5,888 nt of DNA. It comes from Pseudomonadota bacterium (GTDB lineage: Bacteria; Pseudomonadota; Gammaproteobacteria; Arenicellales; Poriferihabitantaceae). This document shows positions 1-5,820 of the stretch, one piece after another. The notes beneath the pieces were generated by a model. The model had not been told where the DNA came from. It ran no database searches and saw nothing but the letters and a program-made list of their open reading frames with translations. Where the stretch lies: positions 1 to 5,888 of the forward strand of contig JAAELZ010000561.1 of NCBI GenBank assembly GCA_024226105.1. Direction: 5' to 3'. Numbering within the stretch: the first letter of the stretch is position 1; each line of letters starts with the position of its first letter. The position numbers were made by a program, and so were the translations under genes.

Positions 1-489
1 AATCAGGCGCTGGCGCGCAGCTTCGGTTTTTGCTACCACCATCAAGCCTGAGGTAAGCTTGTCCAGGCGATGCACGATACCACCGCGCGCGATCAACTCA
101 AGTGGCGCGTGATACGATAGCAACCCATTGAGTAAGGTCCCGCGATTATTGCCCGCACCCGGATGTACAACCAACCCCGCTGGTTTGTTGAGAACCAGTA
201 GAGTTTCGTCCTCATGCACAATATTCAAATTAATCTTTTCCGCAATAACGGCCAGGGGTTTAACGTCCGGTATCTGGATATGTATCAACTGCCCCCGGGC
301 CACGGCCTCACGTGGTTTACACGGCTTACCCTCCAGCAAGACATGCCCGCCCCTGATCCAGTTCTGAATCGTGGCGCGTGATACGTCTGTCAGGATGTCC
401 GACAGCGCTTTATCTACGCGTTTGCCTGCCTCCTCTTCAGAAAAGTTAAGCTCGATTGTGCGTTCAGTTTGTGTCACTATGCTTGCCAT
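1..489 (-). CDS. rluD: 23S rRNA pseudouridine synthase D, N-terminal part (cut by window edge)
   Basis: RluD converts uridines in helix 69 of 23S rRNA (E. coli 1911, 1915, 1917) to pseudouridine during large-subunit maturation in the cytoplasm. I translated the minus strand by hand: 163 codons are present, and the C-terminal half lies left of the window. Residues about 16-77 resemble the S4 RNA-binding domain (GKRVDKAL, then SRATIQNWI). The catalytic domain follows, with NKPAGLVVHPGAGN (101-114) and HRLDK (140-144), in which Asp143 is the expected nucleophile. The residue after HRLDK is Leu145, where the family normally has Asp (HRLDKDT). The start is the ATG at 487-489, giving MASIVTQTE. It has no clear Shine-Dalgarno, and an in-frame GTG at 475-477 is an alternative. 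The gene is divergent from bamD, a common gammaproteobacterial arrangement. S4 domain plus HRLDK also fits the paralogue RluC, but the VVHPGAGN form and the bamD neighbour favour RluD. Confidence 0.93.
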   Translation of the reverse strand, partial: MASIVTQTERTIELNFSEEEAGKRVDKALSDILTDVSRATIQNWIRGGHVLLEGKPCKPREAVARGQLIHIQIPDVKPLAVIAEKINLNIVHEDETLLVLNKPAGLVVHPGAGNNRGTLLNGLLSYHAPLELIARGGIVHRLDKLTSGLMVVAKTEAARQRLI

Positions 490-693
490 GGGCGCCCGGT
501 AGTTGTTCATATAGTATCCGGGGTGATGCTAACAGAATAATTTTGGATGAGCAGGCCTGCTTACGCTGAGCCCACTCTGTAAACGGGCAATATTACAAAA
601 GCAGGGGGAATAAGACCCGTTTGTTCGCTTCCCCTTCAAGCAAAGGTCTTTTCTGGTTTCGCCCTTATTAAATATTGGGGTACAATACCCTGC
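490..693. other. Divergent rluD/bamD intergenic region
   Basis: This 204-nt spacer must hold the promoters of both flanking genes. I see no convincing sigma-70 pair for either. The best -10 candidate for bamD is TACAAT at 681-686, but it lacks a good -35 box and lies only 8 nt before the start codon. Visible structure is a 12-bp perfect palindrome at 550-561 and two interleaved 6-bp pairings: GGGGAA 605-610 with TTCCCC 629-634, and AAGACC 612-617 with GGTCTT 645-650. Such pairings are short enough to arise by chance. No small gene is supported here. Confidence 0.6.
550..561. repeat. 12-bp perfect palindrome AGCAGGCCTGCT
   Basis: The sequence equals its own reverse complement over 12 bases and lies near the middle of the divergent rluD/bamD spacer. 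It could be a binding site for a dimeric regulator or a chance palindrome. I recognise no specific regulator. Confidence 0.3.
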
Positions 694-1533
694 ATGATAT
701 CAACACACACACCAAATTCGAATTTCACCATTTTACGCTTTGCTGGCACGGTAATAATGTTGTTTGCCCTGCTCGCCAACAGCGGTTGCTCGTCATCGGA
801 CAAAGACGAACTCGATACCGAGCTACTGTCTGCCGAAGCACTGTATGGTCAGGCCGAAAAAGCCTTGCTTACTCAAAAATGGGAAGATGCCCTGGTCGCG
901 CTAAAACGGCTCGAGGCCCGCTATCCCTACGGCCGGTTCGCCAAGCAGGCGCAGCTGGATACCGCTTACGCGCACTATAAACTCGACCAGGATGGTCTGG
1001 CCATTGCCGCTGCAGATCGGTTTATCGCCCTGAACCCGACCCACGCCTCGGTAGATTATGCTTTTTATATTAAGGGCCTGTCGAGTTTCAAAGAGGAAGA
1101 GGGATGGCGCGGCATGATTACGGGACGCACCACTTTGGCAGACAGGGACCCTGATTCAATCTTGAAAGCACTCGATGCCTTTGGTGTCATCGTAAAACGA
1201 TTTCCCAATAGCCGCTATAAAAATGATGCGGAGAAACGAATTGTCTACCTTAATGCGGCACGGGCCGAGCAACAGATCAGCGTGGCCCGTTTTTACTATT
1301 TAAGGGGGGCCTATGTCGCCGCCATCAACCGGTCAAAAATTGTGCTCAACCAGTATGGAAGCGGACCACAGGTTGAGGATGCGCTCGGCATCATGTACCT
1401 GAGCTATCAGCAGATGCAAATGCCGGCCCTGGCGGCTGATACGCAGCGCATACTTACGCTTAACTACCCGGATAGTAGCTACCTGACAACCAATATCAAA
1501 TCCTCTGGTAGCTGGCTTAGCGGCCTGTTCTAG
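694..1533 (+). CDS. bamD: Outer membrane protein assembly factor BamD (lipoprotein)
   Basis: BamD is an essential lipoprotein of the BAM complex. It sits on the periplasmic face of the outer membrane and helps BamA fold beta-barrel proteins. The 279-residue product has a hydrophobic signal segment (about 13-28) and a candidate lipidated Cys32 in ANSGC. It then carries the TPR-type helical repeats of the family, with RYPYGRFAKQAQLD, AADRFIALNPTH, DRDPDS and FPNSRY matching the BamD pattern. E. coli BamD is 245 residues, so this one is somewhat longer at both ends. The lipobox is atypical because Asn is at -3, where Leu is usual. The ATG at 694 is chosen because it supplies the whole signal peptide; the next in-frame ATG (codon 22) would remove most of it. 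The ribosome binding site is weak (GGGG at 677-680, rather far away). The stop is TAG, 43 nt before glmU. Confidence 0.95.
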   Translation: MISTHTPNSNFTILRFAGTVIMLFALLANSGCSSSDKDELDTELLSAEALYGQAEKALLTQKWEDALVALKRLEARYPYGRFAKQAQLDTAYAHYKLDQDGLAIAAADRFIALNPTHASVDYAFYIKGLSSFKEEEGWRGMITGRTTLADRDPDSILKALDAFGVIVKRFPNSRYKNDAEKRIVYLNAARAEQQISVARFYYLRGAYVAAINRSKIVLNQYGSGPQVEDALGIMYLSYQQMQMPALAADTQRILTLNYPDSSYLTTNIKSSGSWLSGLF

Positions 1534-1576
1534 GCCTGATTACACACCCCCAACCCTTCGAGATTTTGGCTTAGCT

Positions 1577-2956
1577 ATGACTCTGGAAATCGTAATTCTT
1601 GCCGCCGGTCAGGGCTCAAGAATGAAGTCTGATTTACCCAAGGTATTACACACCCTTGCGGGCAAATCGTTGCTTGAGCATGTGCTGCACGCCGCCGATG
1701 AGCTCAAACCCTCCCGGATTCATATTGTTATCGGCCATCAGGCCGAGCGAGTAAGCACCTCCATTGATACCAGCCAGACGAAGGCTGAAATAAACTGGGT
1801 TCTTCAGCACCAGCAGCTTGGCACCGGGCATGCCGTCGCACAGGCGCTCCCGGGTGTAGATACATCCTCAAACGTGCTGATTCTAGCGGGAGATGTGCCG
1901 CTTATTCAATCGGCCACACTGAAACCATTGTGTGAACCTGGGTCGGGCATCAATCTGCTCACAGCGGTATTACCAGACGCCAGCGGTTTTGGCCGCATCC
2001 TGCGTGACTCCGCAACAGGCGCGGTGACCGCCATCGTCGAGCATAAAGACGCCGATAAGCAGCAGCGGTCAATCCGGGAAATCAATACCGGGGTAATGGC
2101 CGCAAGCGCCACATACCTTGAAGGCTGGTTATCGCAGGTTAAAAATAATAATGCGCAAAGCGAATACTATTTGCCGGACATCATTGCCCTGGCGGTACAG
2201 GCCGGCAAACCGGTTAGTGCCTTTGCTGCAAATGACGTACTACAGGTAAGCGGTATCAACAGCTGTAGTGAGCTGGCTACACTGGAGAGGCATTATCAGC
2301 GCCAGTTGGCTGAAAACCAAATGGCCAACGGGGTTAGCCTCGCAGATCCGGGTCGCATTGATATTCGAGGTGACCTGACCACCGGCCGGGATTGCTTTAT
2401 TGATATCAATGCTGTTTTTGAAGGTGAAGTAACACTGGGTAACAGGGTAAAAATAGGGCCGAACGTGTTAATTCGTAATAGCCATATAGCCGATGACTGC
2501 CTGATTGAAGCCAACAGTATTGTGGACAGCGCATATATCAGTGCACAGTGCCAGATAGGGCCTTTTGCACGCATTCGCCCTGACACGCGTTTGCATGCCG
2601 GTAGCAAAATAGGCAATTTTGTTGAAATCAAAAAGAGCGAAATAGGCCAGGCCAGTAAAGTAAATCACCTCGCGTATGTAGGCGACAGTAAGCTGGGTCG
2701 CAATGTGAATATCGGGGCAGGTGTTATTACCTGCAACTATGATGGCACCAACAAACACCAGACAATCATCGGTGATGATGCTTTTGTTGGGTCAGATTGT
2801 CAGCTTGTTGCGCCGGTAGAAATCGGGGCAGGGGCAACCATCGGTGCCGGCTCGACCATTACCAGAGATGCTCCGGCAGGCAAACTCAGCCTCTCCCGAT
2901 CCAGACAAATAGAGTTTGACAACTGGCAGCGGCCGGTCAAAGGCAAGGCAAAATAG
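1577..2956 (+). CDS. glmU: Bifunctional GlcN-1-P acetyltransferase / GlcNAc-1-P uridyltransferase
   Basis: GlmU catalyses the last two steps to UDP-GlcNAc, the precursor of peptidoglycan and lipid A: acetylation of glucosamine-1-phosphate, then uridylyl transfer from UTP. The 459 residues are close to the 456 of E. coli. The N-terminal pyrophosphorylase domain (about 1-230) shows LAAGQGSRMKSDLPKVLH (8-25, with Lys22), QQLGTGHA (79-86) and AGDVPL with Asp106, the expected metal ligand. The first motif has Ser where GxGTRM is usual. From about residue 250 the left-handed beta-helix acetyltransferase domain shows hexapeptide repeats and NHLAYVGD, in which His364 corresponds to the catalytic His363 of E. 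coli, followed by NIGAGVITCNYDG. The start ATG has no strong Shine-Dalgarno, but residue 1 lies the right distance before the nucleotide-binding loop. The stop TAG ends one nucleotide before the glmS start, which implies cotranscription and probably coupled translation. Confidence 0.97.
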   Translation: MTLEIVILAAGQGSRMKSDLPKVLHTLAGKSLLEHVLHAADELKPSRIHIVIGHQAERVSTSIDTSQTKAEINWVLQHQQLGTGHAVAQALPGVDTSSNVLILAGDVPLIQSATLKPLCEPGSGINLLTAVLPDASGFGRILRDSATGAVTAIVEHKDADKQQRSIREINTGVMAASATYLEGWLSQVKNNNAQSEYYLPDIIALAVQAGKPVSAFAANDVLQVSGINSCSELATLERHYQRQLAENQMANGVSLADPGRIDIRGDLTTGRDCFIDINAVFEGEVTLGNRVKIGPNVLIRNSHIADDCLIEANSIVDSAYISAQCQIGPFARIRPDTRLHAGSKIGNFVEIKKSEIGQASKVNHLAYVGDSKLGRNVNIGAGVITCNYDGTNKHQTIIGDDAFVGSDCQLVAPVEIGAGATIGAGSTITRDAPAGKLSLSRSRQIEFDNWQRPVKGKAK

Positions 2957-2957
2957 T

Positions 2958-4787
2958 ATGTGTGGCATTGTTTGTGCGATTTCGACCGAGGCCGTATTAC
3001 CTTTACTCATTGAAGGTTTAAAACGCCTCGAATATCGGGGATACGATTCGGCGGGGGTGGCGCTGCTGAATAAAAATGGTTTTGAAAGAACGCGTAGCGT
3101 CGGTCGCATCGCGGATCTCGAAAAAGCGCTGGGTAACGGAATCAACAATACCAGCACAGCCGGTATTGCACATACGCGCTGGGCGACCCACGGTGCGCCC
3201 ACGCAAAAAAATGCGCATCCGCATCTAACCCCCGGCAAGCTGGCGATCGTGCACAATGGCATCATCGAAAACCACCAGGCCTTGCGGGAAGAACTCATTA
3301 AAGCCGGTTACGTTTTCAACTCTGAAACGGATACCGAAGTCATCCTGCACGAGGTTGACCGCCAGTATCAGCTGGCGGGTGACTTGTATGAAGCCGTGCG
3401 GGCAACTGTAAAGCGGCTCAAAGGCGCTTACGCCATTGGCCTGATTAGCAGCGATGAGCCACGGCGCATTGTGGGCGCCCGTTCTGGCTCGCCCATGGTT
3501 GTTGGCCTGGGCAAAAAAGGGCATTACATTGCCTCTGATATGGCCGCCCTGCTATCTGTCACTCAGGATTTCCACATCATTGATGACGATGAACTGGTCG
3601 AAATCAGCGATGACGGCGTACGTATAACCGACCTGGACGGTAAGCTGGTCCAGCGCGATGTTTTTACCAGTGACCAACACGCCGGCGCAGCAGATTTGGG
3701 CCACTATCAACACTATATGCTCAAGGAAATCCACGAGCAGACTCAGGCCGTTTCAGACACCCTTGAAGGCCGTATTGCAGCAGAGCGTGTCCTTCCCGGA
3801 ATATTCGGCGCGCAGGATGAGACCATTTTCAAACAAACCGGGGCGATCCAGATTATTGCCTGCGGCACCTCCTATCATGCCGGCCTGGTCGCACAATACT
3901 GGTTCGAGAAATTCGGCATCGCCTGCCGCGTAGAAATCGCCAGCGAATTCCGTTCCCGGCAACACACCATTGCAGACAATACACTGCTTGTCACGCTATC
4001 CCAGTCGGGTGAGACCATTGATACATTGGCTGCCCTGAAAGTCGCTAAACAGGAGGGGGTAGCGCATACGTTAACGATATGCAATGCGCCCGAATCCTCC
4101 CTGGTACGTGATTCGGAACTGGTATTCATGACGCATGCCGGACCGGAAATCGGTGTGGCGTCTACCAAGGCATTTACCACCCAACTGGTGTCCTTGCTGC
4201 TGCTGGTGGTTTCTATCACAAAGCATCATCGCTTAAGTGCACAAGACGAGGCCAGGATCGTGAAAGAATTGCGTGAACTGCCCGCTATTATTGATGAAAC
4301 GCTCAGGCGCGAAAAAGAAATTGCCGCACTGGCCAGGTTGTTTACGGACAAGCAGCACGCTCTGTTTCTTGGTAGAGGCACACAATACCCAATTGCCATG
4401 GAAGGTGCACTGAAGTTAAAAGAAATCTCCTACATTCATGCGGAAGCCTATGCTGCGGGGGAGTTAAAACACGGCCCGCTGGCACTGGTGGATGAAAAAA
4501 TGCCGGTGATCGCAGTCGCGCCAAATAACCGCCTGTTGGAAAAGTTAAAGTCCAATATCGAAGAAGTGCGCGCGCGTGGCGGCCGCATGCTGGTATTCGC
4601 CGATGATCATGCCCAGATCAACCAAACTAAGGGTGTTGACATTATAAATATAGGGCGGGTTGATAATATCATCGCACCGATCGTGTTCACGATTCCACTG
4701 CAAATGCTCGCCTATCACGTCGCCCTGATCAAAGGCACGGACCTGGATAAGCCACGTAATCTGGCCAAGTCTGTAACGGTTGAATAG
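2958..4787 (+). CDS. glmS: Glutamine--fructose-6-phosphate aminotransferase (isomerizing)
   Basis: GlmS makes glucosamine-6-phosphate from fructose-6-phosphate and glutamine, the committed step toward UDP-GlcNAc. The start is the ATG at 2958, although the frame is open further upstream. Starting there puts Cys2 at the mature N-terminus as the glutaminase nucleophile, and it gives 609 codons, the E. coli length. The class-II glutaminase domain shows LEYRGYDSAG, HTRWATHG, VHNGIIENH and SETDTEVI. Two SIS domains follow: CGTSYHAG, SQSGETIDTL and ASTKAFTTQ, then GRGTQYPIAMEGALKLKE. The catalytic segment ELKHGPLAL and the C-terminal DKPRNLAKSVTVE are intact. Residue 6 is Cys where the family usually reads MCGIVGA. 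No glmS ribozyme is visible upstream, as expected outside Firmicutes. The 3' end of the gene doubles as attTn7. No intrinsic terminator follows before the transposon end, so the native one was probably displaced. Confidence 0.97.
   Translation: MCGIVCAISTEAVLPLLIEGLKRLEYRGYDSAGVALLNKNGFERTRSVGRIADLEKALGNGINNTSTAGIAHTRWATHGAPTQKNAHPHLTPGKLAIVHNGIIENHQALREELIKAGYVFNSETDTEVILHEVDRQYQLAGDLYEAVRATVKRLKGAYAIGLISSDEPRRIVGARSGSPMVVGLGKKGHYIASDMAALLSVTQDFHIIDDDELVEISDDGVRITDLDGKLVQRDVFTSDQHAGAADLGHYQHYMLKEIHEQTQAVSDTLEGRIAAERVLPGIFGAQDETIFKQTGAIQIIACGTSYHAGLVAQYWFEKFGIACRVEIASEFRSRQHTIADNTLLVTLSQSGETIDTLAALKVAKQEGVAHTLTICNAPESSLVRDSELVFMTHAGPEIGVASTKAFTTQLVSLLLLVVSITKHHRLSAQDEARIVKELRELPAIIDETLRREKEIAALARLFTDKQHALFLGRGTQYPIAMEGALKLKEISYIHAEAYAAGELKHGPLALVDEKMPVIAVAPNNRLLEKLKSNIEEVRARGGRMLVFADDHAQINQTKGVDIINIGRVDNIIAPIVFTIPLQMLAYHVALIKGTDLDKPRNLAKSVTVE
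4751..4787 (+). other. attTn7: TnsD recognition segment in the 3' end of glmS
   Basis: Tn7 and its relatives target the conserved last codons of glmS through TnsD and insert about 25 bp past the stop codon. These bases encode PRNLAKSVTVE and the stop, and at the DNA level they closely match the E. coli target as I recall it. The transposon-like terminus starts at 4812, leaving 24 nt after the stop. If insertion made the usual 5-bp duplication, it would be TTGCT at 4807-4811. The second copy would lie at the far end, outside the window. Confidence 0.85.
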
Positions 4788-4818
4788 AACTCTGAATTCC
4801 CTATTTTTGCTTGTGGGT

Positions 4819-4900
4819 GAGTAATAAAGTTCTTTACCAAGTAATATGGTTGTTAACTGAGTAATAAAGTACTTTACTAAATAAGGAAACGTTTAAGCTA
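4819..4900 (+). repeat. Four overlapping 22-bp TnsB-binding-site-like repeats
   Basis: Repeats start at 4819, 4839, 4859 and 4879, an exact 20-nt pitch with 2-bp overlaps. Copies 1 and 3 (4819-4840, 4859-4880) agree at 20 of 22 positions and share GAGTAATAAAGT and CTTTAC. Copy 2 agrees with copy 1 at 15 of 22. Copy 4 (4879-4900) is degenerate but keeps a TTAAGCTA tail like the TTAAACTA of Tn7 sites. Tn7R carries four overlapping 22-bp TnsB sites of the form GACAATAAAGTCTTAAACTG. These sites assemble the TnsB transposase on the end and, in Tn7, also overlap the tns promoter region. Confidence 0.85.
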
Positions 4901-5108
4901 CGGGTGGTGCAGATGGCGGCGCAATAACGTACTTAGGCGGCGAATACCGCAGTCCATAGCTATCGTGGGTGGTGAACCAATCGAATTACCGCTTTATAGC
5001 GGTCATTCGACTGCTTTCGAGTCGCCATGGTTGACTGACCGTTGTATACGGTTGAATCCACCACTCATAGCCGTCATTGCAGGCAGTCTTTTTATTGCTG
5101 TACCGTGC
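4901..5108 (+). other. Non-coding, hairpin-rich segment between transposon end and cargo gene
   Basis: No convincing gene is present. GGGTGGTG occurs twice (4902-4909, 4967-4974) and GGCGGCG twice (4915-4921, 4936-4942), each followed by AATA or CAATA. The stretch 4959-5071 can close into a long stem: GCTAT 4959-4963 with ATAGC 5067-5071, then 4967-4974 with 5059-5066 (8 bp, one G-U). Inside it, ACCGCT 4988-4993 pairs with AGCGGT 4998-5003, and CGACT 5008-5012 with AGTCG 5020-5024. A third, ACCGT 5038-5042 with ACGGT 5048-5052, competes with extension of the main stem (4975-4978 with 5050-5053). The segment ends before the promoter of the next gene, so it is not that gene's leader. It could be a separate RNA, a DNA-level structure or the remnant of something else. 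Confidence 0.45.
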
Positions 5109-5137
5109 GTGACAGGGATAGTCTGTGTGTGTATATT
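5109..5137 (+). promoter_or_regulatory. Sigma-70-like promoter of the Tat-exported protein gene
   Basis: The -35 candidate GTGACA (5109-5114) and the -10 candidate TATATT (5132-5137) each match consensus at 5 of 6 positions and are 17 nt apart. Transcription would start near 5144, giving a leader of about 20 nt that contains the ribosome binding site. The promoter lies after the transposon end and the structured segment, so the gene would be expressed independently of glmS. Confidence 0.55.
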
Positions 5138-5152
5138 TCAATCACTTTTAAC

Positions 5153-5160
5153 AGGGGGGA
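5153..5160 (+). promoter_or_regulatory. Strong Shine-Dalgarno that fixes the start at 5165
   Basis: AGGGGGGA lies 4 nt before the ATG at 5165-5167. The frame is open upstream to 5042, but only the 5165 start has this site, and it places the twin-arginine motif close to the N-terminus. Confidence 0.75.
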
Positions 5161-5164
5161 AACA

Positions 5165-5626
5165 ATGAACAACAAATCAAACGATAGCCGCCGCAAATTA
5201 TTAAAATCTATTGCCGCTGGTTCTGGTGCAGTGGTTGCAGGGAAATCACTTCCAGATTCGTGGAGCAAGCCTGTTATTGATACAGTGATGATCCCTGCCC
5301 ATGCAGAAACCACCAATGATAATGAGTCTGATGTACCAGCCGTGTTGTGTGGAGGGTGTTACCATCAAGAGGGTGTCGTTCCTGTTTCTTACGACATTCC
5401 AGAGGGTTTACAGCCTGGAATTGTACAATCTGAGGTAAAGCAATATTTTGATTCGCCTGATTGTTCTGGGGATCAATATGAAACTCACCGTAGCGGAAGA
5501 TTCGCTTTGGCCCGAAACGAGACTGAGGCGGAAGGTTTCCTAGGATGTAGCTCAATAGCAGGAGTTGTCTCTCAAACGGCCACACTGGAAGGTTCTGAAT
5601 GCTCTCTGTGGGAATGTGACGATTAA
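5165..5626 (+). CDS. Small Tat-exported, six-cysteine protein of unknown function
   Basis: I do not recognise a function. The 153-residue product begins with a twin-arginine signal: SRRKLLK at 8-14, then a short weakly hydrophobic stretch SIAAGSGAVVAG (15-26). Next come WSKPVIDTVMIPAHA (33-47) and a likely signal-peptidase site after AHA. From memory, similar W-x-KPV-x-x-V-x-x-PAHA segments occur in other small Tat substrates, which I could not check. The mature part would be about 106 residues, acidic, with no transmembrane segment. It has six cysteines: 62 and 65 (CGGC), 100, 128, 146 and 151 (CSLWEC). Export by Tat implies folding in the cytoplasm. The even number of cysteines and the CxxC suggest disulfides or metal binding in the periplasm, but this is inference. 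The gene has its own promoter and terminator, so it is a single-gene unit and probably transposon cargo. Its GC content is close to that of the neighbours. Confidence 0.85.
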   Translation: MNNKSNDSRRKLLKSIAAGSGAVVAGKSLPDSWSKPVIDTVMIPAHAETTNDNESDVPAVLCGGCYHQEGVVPVSYDIPEGLQPGIVQSEVKQYFDSPDCSGDQYETHRSGRFALARNETEAEGFLGCSSIAGVVSQTATLEGSECSLWECDD

Positions 5627-5651
5627 TCAGCACCCACATCATGCTTGCAAG

Positions 5652-5673
5652 CCGCCTTCCGAGGCGGTTTTTT
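5652..5673 (+). terminator. Rho-independent terminator
   Basis: A perfect 6-bp GC-rich stem, CCGCCT (5652-5657) with AGGCGG (5662-5667), has a TCCG tetraloop and is followed directly by six T (5668-5673). It lies 25 nt after the stop codon of the Tat-exported protein gene. Confidence 0.92.
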
Positions 5674-5820
5674 ATTATCTGCAATTGTCCGTTTTGGGCA
5701 AAAAAGAGCCATATTGGAAGCGCGTGATTGGCTTTTGTGGCTGTCTCTTTTATACTCGAAGCGGACATTTTGATGCTTCAGTCTGGAGGATTAACGTGTT
5801 TTTAGCCTGATCTACACTAC
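5674..5820. other. Intergenic region without a supported gene
   Basis: An imperfect inverted repeat pairs AAAAGAG (5702-5708) with CTCTTTT (5745-5751). AGCCA (5707-5711) can alternatively pair with TGGCT at 5738-5742 or at 5729-5733. On the minus strand the last TGGCT is followed by a T run, so a weak minus-strand terminator is conceivable. A possible plus-strand promoter is TTAACG (5791-5796) with TACACT (5813-5818), 16 nt apart, each 4 of 6 to consensus. It would start transcription close to the structured segment that follows. Confidence 0.35.

Noticed and set aside
128..367. Plus-strand frame opposite rluD.
   Set aside because: It is an antisense shadow of a well-supported gene, with no ribosome binding site and no recognisable protein features.
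2916..2957. Upstream start for glmS inside the end of glmU.
   Set aside because: GlmS needs Cys at the mature N-terminus, and starting at 2958 gives MCGIV and the standard family length.
5051..5057. GTTGAAT fits the GTTRRRY core of integron attC sites, next to a foldable segment.
   Set aside because: No matching RYYYAAC core lies at the expected distance upstream, and there is no integrase or cassette array in view.
5042..5164. N-terminal extension of the Tat-exported protein to an upstream start.
   Set aside because: The strong Shine-Dalgarno at 5153-5160 and the position of the RR motif point to 5165. The extension would also bury the Tat signal behind 41 residues and cross the promoter.
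4965..5168. GTG-started 67-codon frame with a hydrophobic stretch, ending in an ATGA overlap with the Tat-exported protein gene.
   Set aside because: It has no ribosome binding site, overlaps the hairpin-rich segment, and contains the likely promoter and Shine-Dalgarno of the next gene. The hydrophobic stretch may be chance.
5631..5638. CACCCACA, the exact inverse of the first 8 bases of the transposon end, which would delimit a mini-element of about 830 bp carrying only the Tat-exported protein gene.
   Set aside because: No inverted TnsB-like repeats lie inside it. The flanking TCATG does not match the TTGCT expected for a target duplication. It would also cut the gene off from its terminator. 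An 8-bp match is plausible by chance.
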